From NCBI GenBank assembly GCA_030590765.1, contig JAUVCP010000098.1:1-7393 (forward strand): a stretch of DNA of 7,393 nucleotides, read 5' to 3'. The notes under the pieces were generated by a model. The model saw only the letters and a list, made by a program, of their open reading frames with translations. It was not told the DNA's origin and did not search any database. This DNA is from Flavobacteriaceae bacterium. GTDB taxonomy: Bacteria > Bacteroidota > Bacteroidia > Flavobacteriales > Flavobacteriaceae. Positions 7,081 through 7,393 of this stretch are shown here, one piece after another. Within the stretch, counting starts at the first letter, position 1. Each line of letters opens with the position of its first letter. The translations under genes and the position numbers were made by a program.

Positions 7081-7088
7081 CAAATATA
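7081..7088 (-). promoter_or_regulatory. -7 promoter element for the EEP-family gene
   Basis: On the minus strand the bases read TATATTTG, a perfect match to the Bacteroidota -7 motif TAnnTTTG. Transcription would begin near 7073-7076, giving a leader of about 45 bases before the ATG at 7030. No clear TTG -33 element is visible upstream on the minus strand. Confidence 0.5.
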
Positions 7089-7124
7089 TATAAGAATAAA
7101 TTTTTTTTAAGGTTATTTAATATA

Positions 7125-7132
7125 TATATTTG
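7125..7132 (+). promoter_or_regulatory. -7 promoter element for rpsU
   Basis: TATATTTG followed by CAGCCC is a perfect TAnnTTTG match in the TTTGCA-C-rich context common in flavobacterial promoters. Transcription would begin near 7137-7140, giving a leader of about 55 bases that includes the strong ribosome binding site. The -33 region is a T-run (7101-7108) without a clear TTG. Confidence 0.55.
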
Positions 7133-7166
7133 CAGCCCAAAAAAATTAGAATTTAAACTTTAAAAG

Positions 7167-7174
7167 TATATTTG
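7167..7174 (+). promoter_or_regulatory. Second TAnnTTTG match close to rpsU
   Basis: A second exact TATATTTG lies 42 bases downstream of the first. If used as a promoter, the transcript would start around 7180, inside or after the Shine-Dalgarno, so the message would have lost part of it. There is no TTG at a suitable -33 distance, so it may simply be part of the leader. Confidence 0.25.
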
Positions 7175-7175
7175 T

Positions 7176-7186
7176 GAAAGGAGGTG
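7176..7186 (+). promoter_or_regulatory. Exceptionally strong Shine-Dalgarno of rpsU
   Basis: GAAAGGAGGTG is fully complementary to 11 bases of the 16S rRNA 3' tail (CACCUCCUUUC), with seven bases between its end and the ATG at 7194. No other gene in the window has anything comparable at its start. It confirms the rpsU start and is probably a regulatory element, because in Bacteroidota ribosomes the anti-SD is normally hidden with the help of bS21. Confidence 0.9.
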
Positions 7187-7193
7187 CCAGACT

Positions 7194-7391
7194 ATGTTGA
7201 TAATCCCTGTTAAAGATGGAGAGAATATAGATAGAGCGTTAAAACGTTTTAAAAGAAAATTTGATCGAACTAAAACAATGAGAACGTTACGTGAACGTAA
7301 ACAATTTACTAAACCTTCAGTTGTGAAAAGAAAGCAAATACAGAAAGCGCAATATGTGCAAGCAATGAGAACGGCTGAAGAAAAAGGTTAG
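7194..7391 (+). CDS. rpsU: Small ribosomal subunit protein bS21
   Basis: A complete 65-residue bS21, a basic protein of the 30S subunit platform near the 3' end of 16S rRNA. The diagnostic start MLIIPVKDGENIDRALKRFKRKFDRT and the PSVVKRKQIQKAQYVQ segment match the flavobacterial form of the family, which is usually about 60-70 residues. The sequence is dominated by K and R, as expected for an rRNA-binding protein. The start is fixed by conservation and by the perfect Shine-Dalgarno. In Bacteroidota, bS21 together with bS18 and bS6 has been shown to sequester the anti-SD, so a strong SD on its own gene suggests autoregulation: ribosomes lacking bS21 would translate it best. It is divergent from the EEP gene. 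In flavobacteria rpsU is often followed by a xerC-type recombinase gene, which would lie outside the window. Confidence 0.97.
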   Translation: MLIIPVKDGENIDRALKRFKRKFDRTKTMRTLRERKQFTKPSVVKRKQIQKAQYVQAMRTAEEKG

Positions 7392-7393
7392 TC

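Larger units (their letters stand above)
7081..7132. repeat. 12-bp inverted repeat holding the two divergent -7 elements
   Basis: CAAATATATATA (7081-7092) and TATATATATTTG (7121-7132) are perfect reverse complements, separated by 28 AT-rich bases. Each outer end is the TATATTTG promoter element of one of the two divergent genes. The symmetry is thus partly explained by both promoters having the same -7 box next to TA runs. Confidence 0.75.

Overview
The window is AT-rich bacterial DNA that looks like the chromosome of a member of the Bacteroidota, most likely order Flavobacteriales. The evidence is the CarboxypepD_reg-like secreted protein, the flavobacterial-type bS21 protein, TAnnTTTG (-7 type) promoter motifs, and the near absence of Shine-Dalgarno sequences except in front of rpsU. 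I see no transposase, integrase, phage gene, CRISPR array, tRNA or rRNA. It reads as ordinary core genome, with some unusual intergenic detail.

Layout, left to right. (1) Positions 1-1127 (+) hold the end of a molybdate ABC transporter operon: the 3' part of the permease gene modB, overlapping by 4 bases the ATPase gene modC. (2) Positions 1278-2567 (+) encode a secreted protein with an N-terminal carboxypeptidase-regulatory-like beta-sandwich and a Bacteroidota-specific C-terminal region. (3) Positions 2676-3377 (+) encode a secreted protein of unknown function, preceded by two tandem 11-bp repeats and a possible promoter. It is followed after 41 bases by (4) a class A (bifunctional) penicillin-binding protein at 3419-5674 (+) that starts with GTG and keeps its transglycosylase and transpeptidase motifs. 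(5) Positions 5675-5790 have no intact gene, but one + frame reads like the decayed C-terminus of a lost gene, possibly cytochrome c-like. (6) On the minus strand, a membrane-anchored endonuclease/exonuclease/phosphatase (EEP) family protein (7030-6005) overlaps by 44 bases a small two-helix membrane protein (6048-5791). (7) Positions 7031-7193 are a compact divergent promoter region. (8) Positions 7194-7391 (+) are a complete rpsU gene (ribosomal protein bS21).

The genes do not form one pathway. modBC belong to molybdate uptake, the PBP to peptidoglycan synthesis (the secreted protein just upstream may be co-transcribed), and rpsU to translation. The most notable signal is the perfect 11-base anti-SD complement ahead of rpsU. 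This fits the published model in which Bacteroidota ribosomes hide their anti-SD with the help of bS21, so that rpsU can sense bS21 shortage and autoregulate. I did not find a wholly undescribed multi-gene system here.
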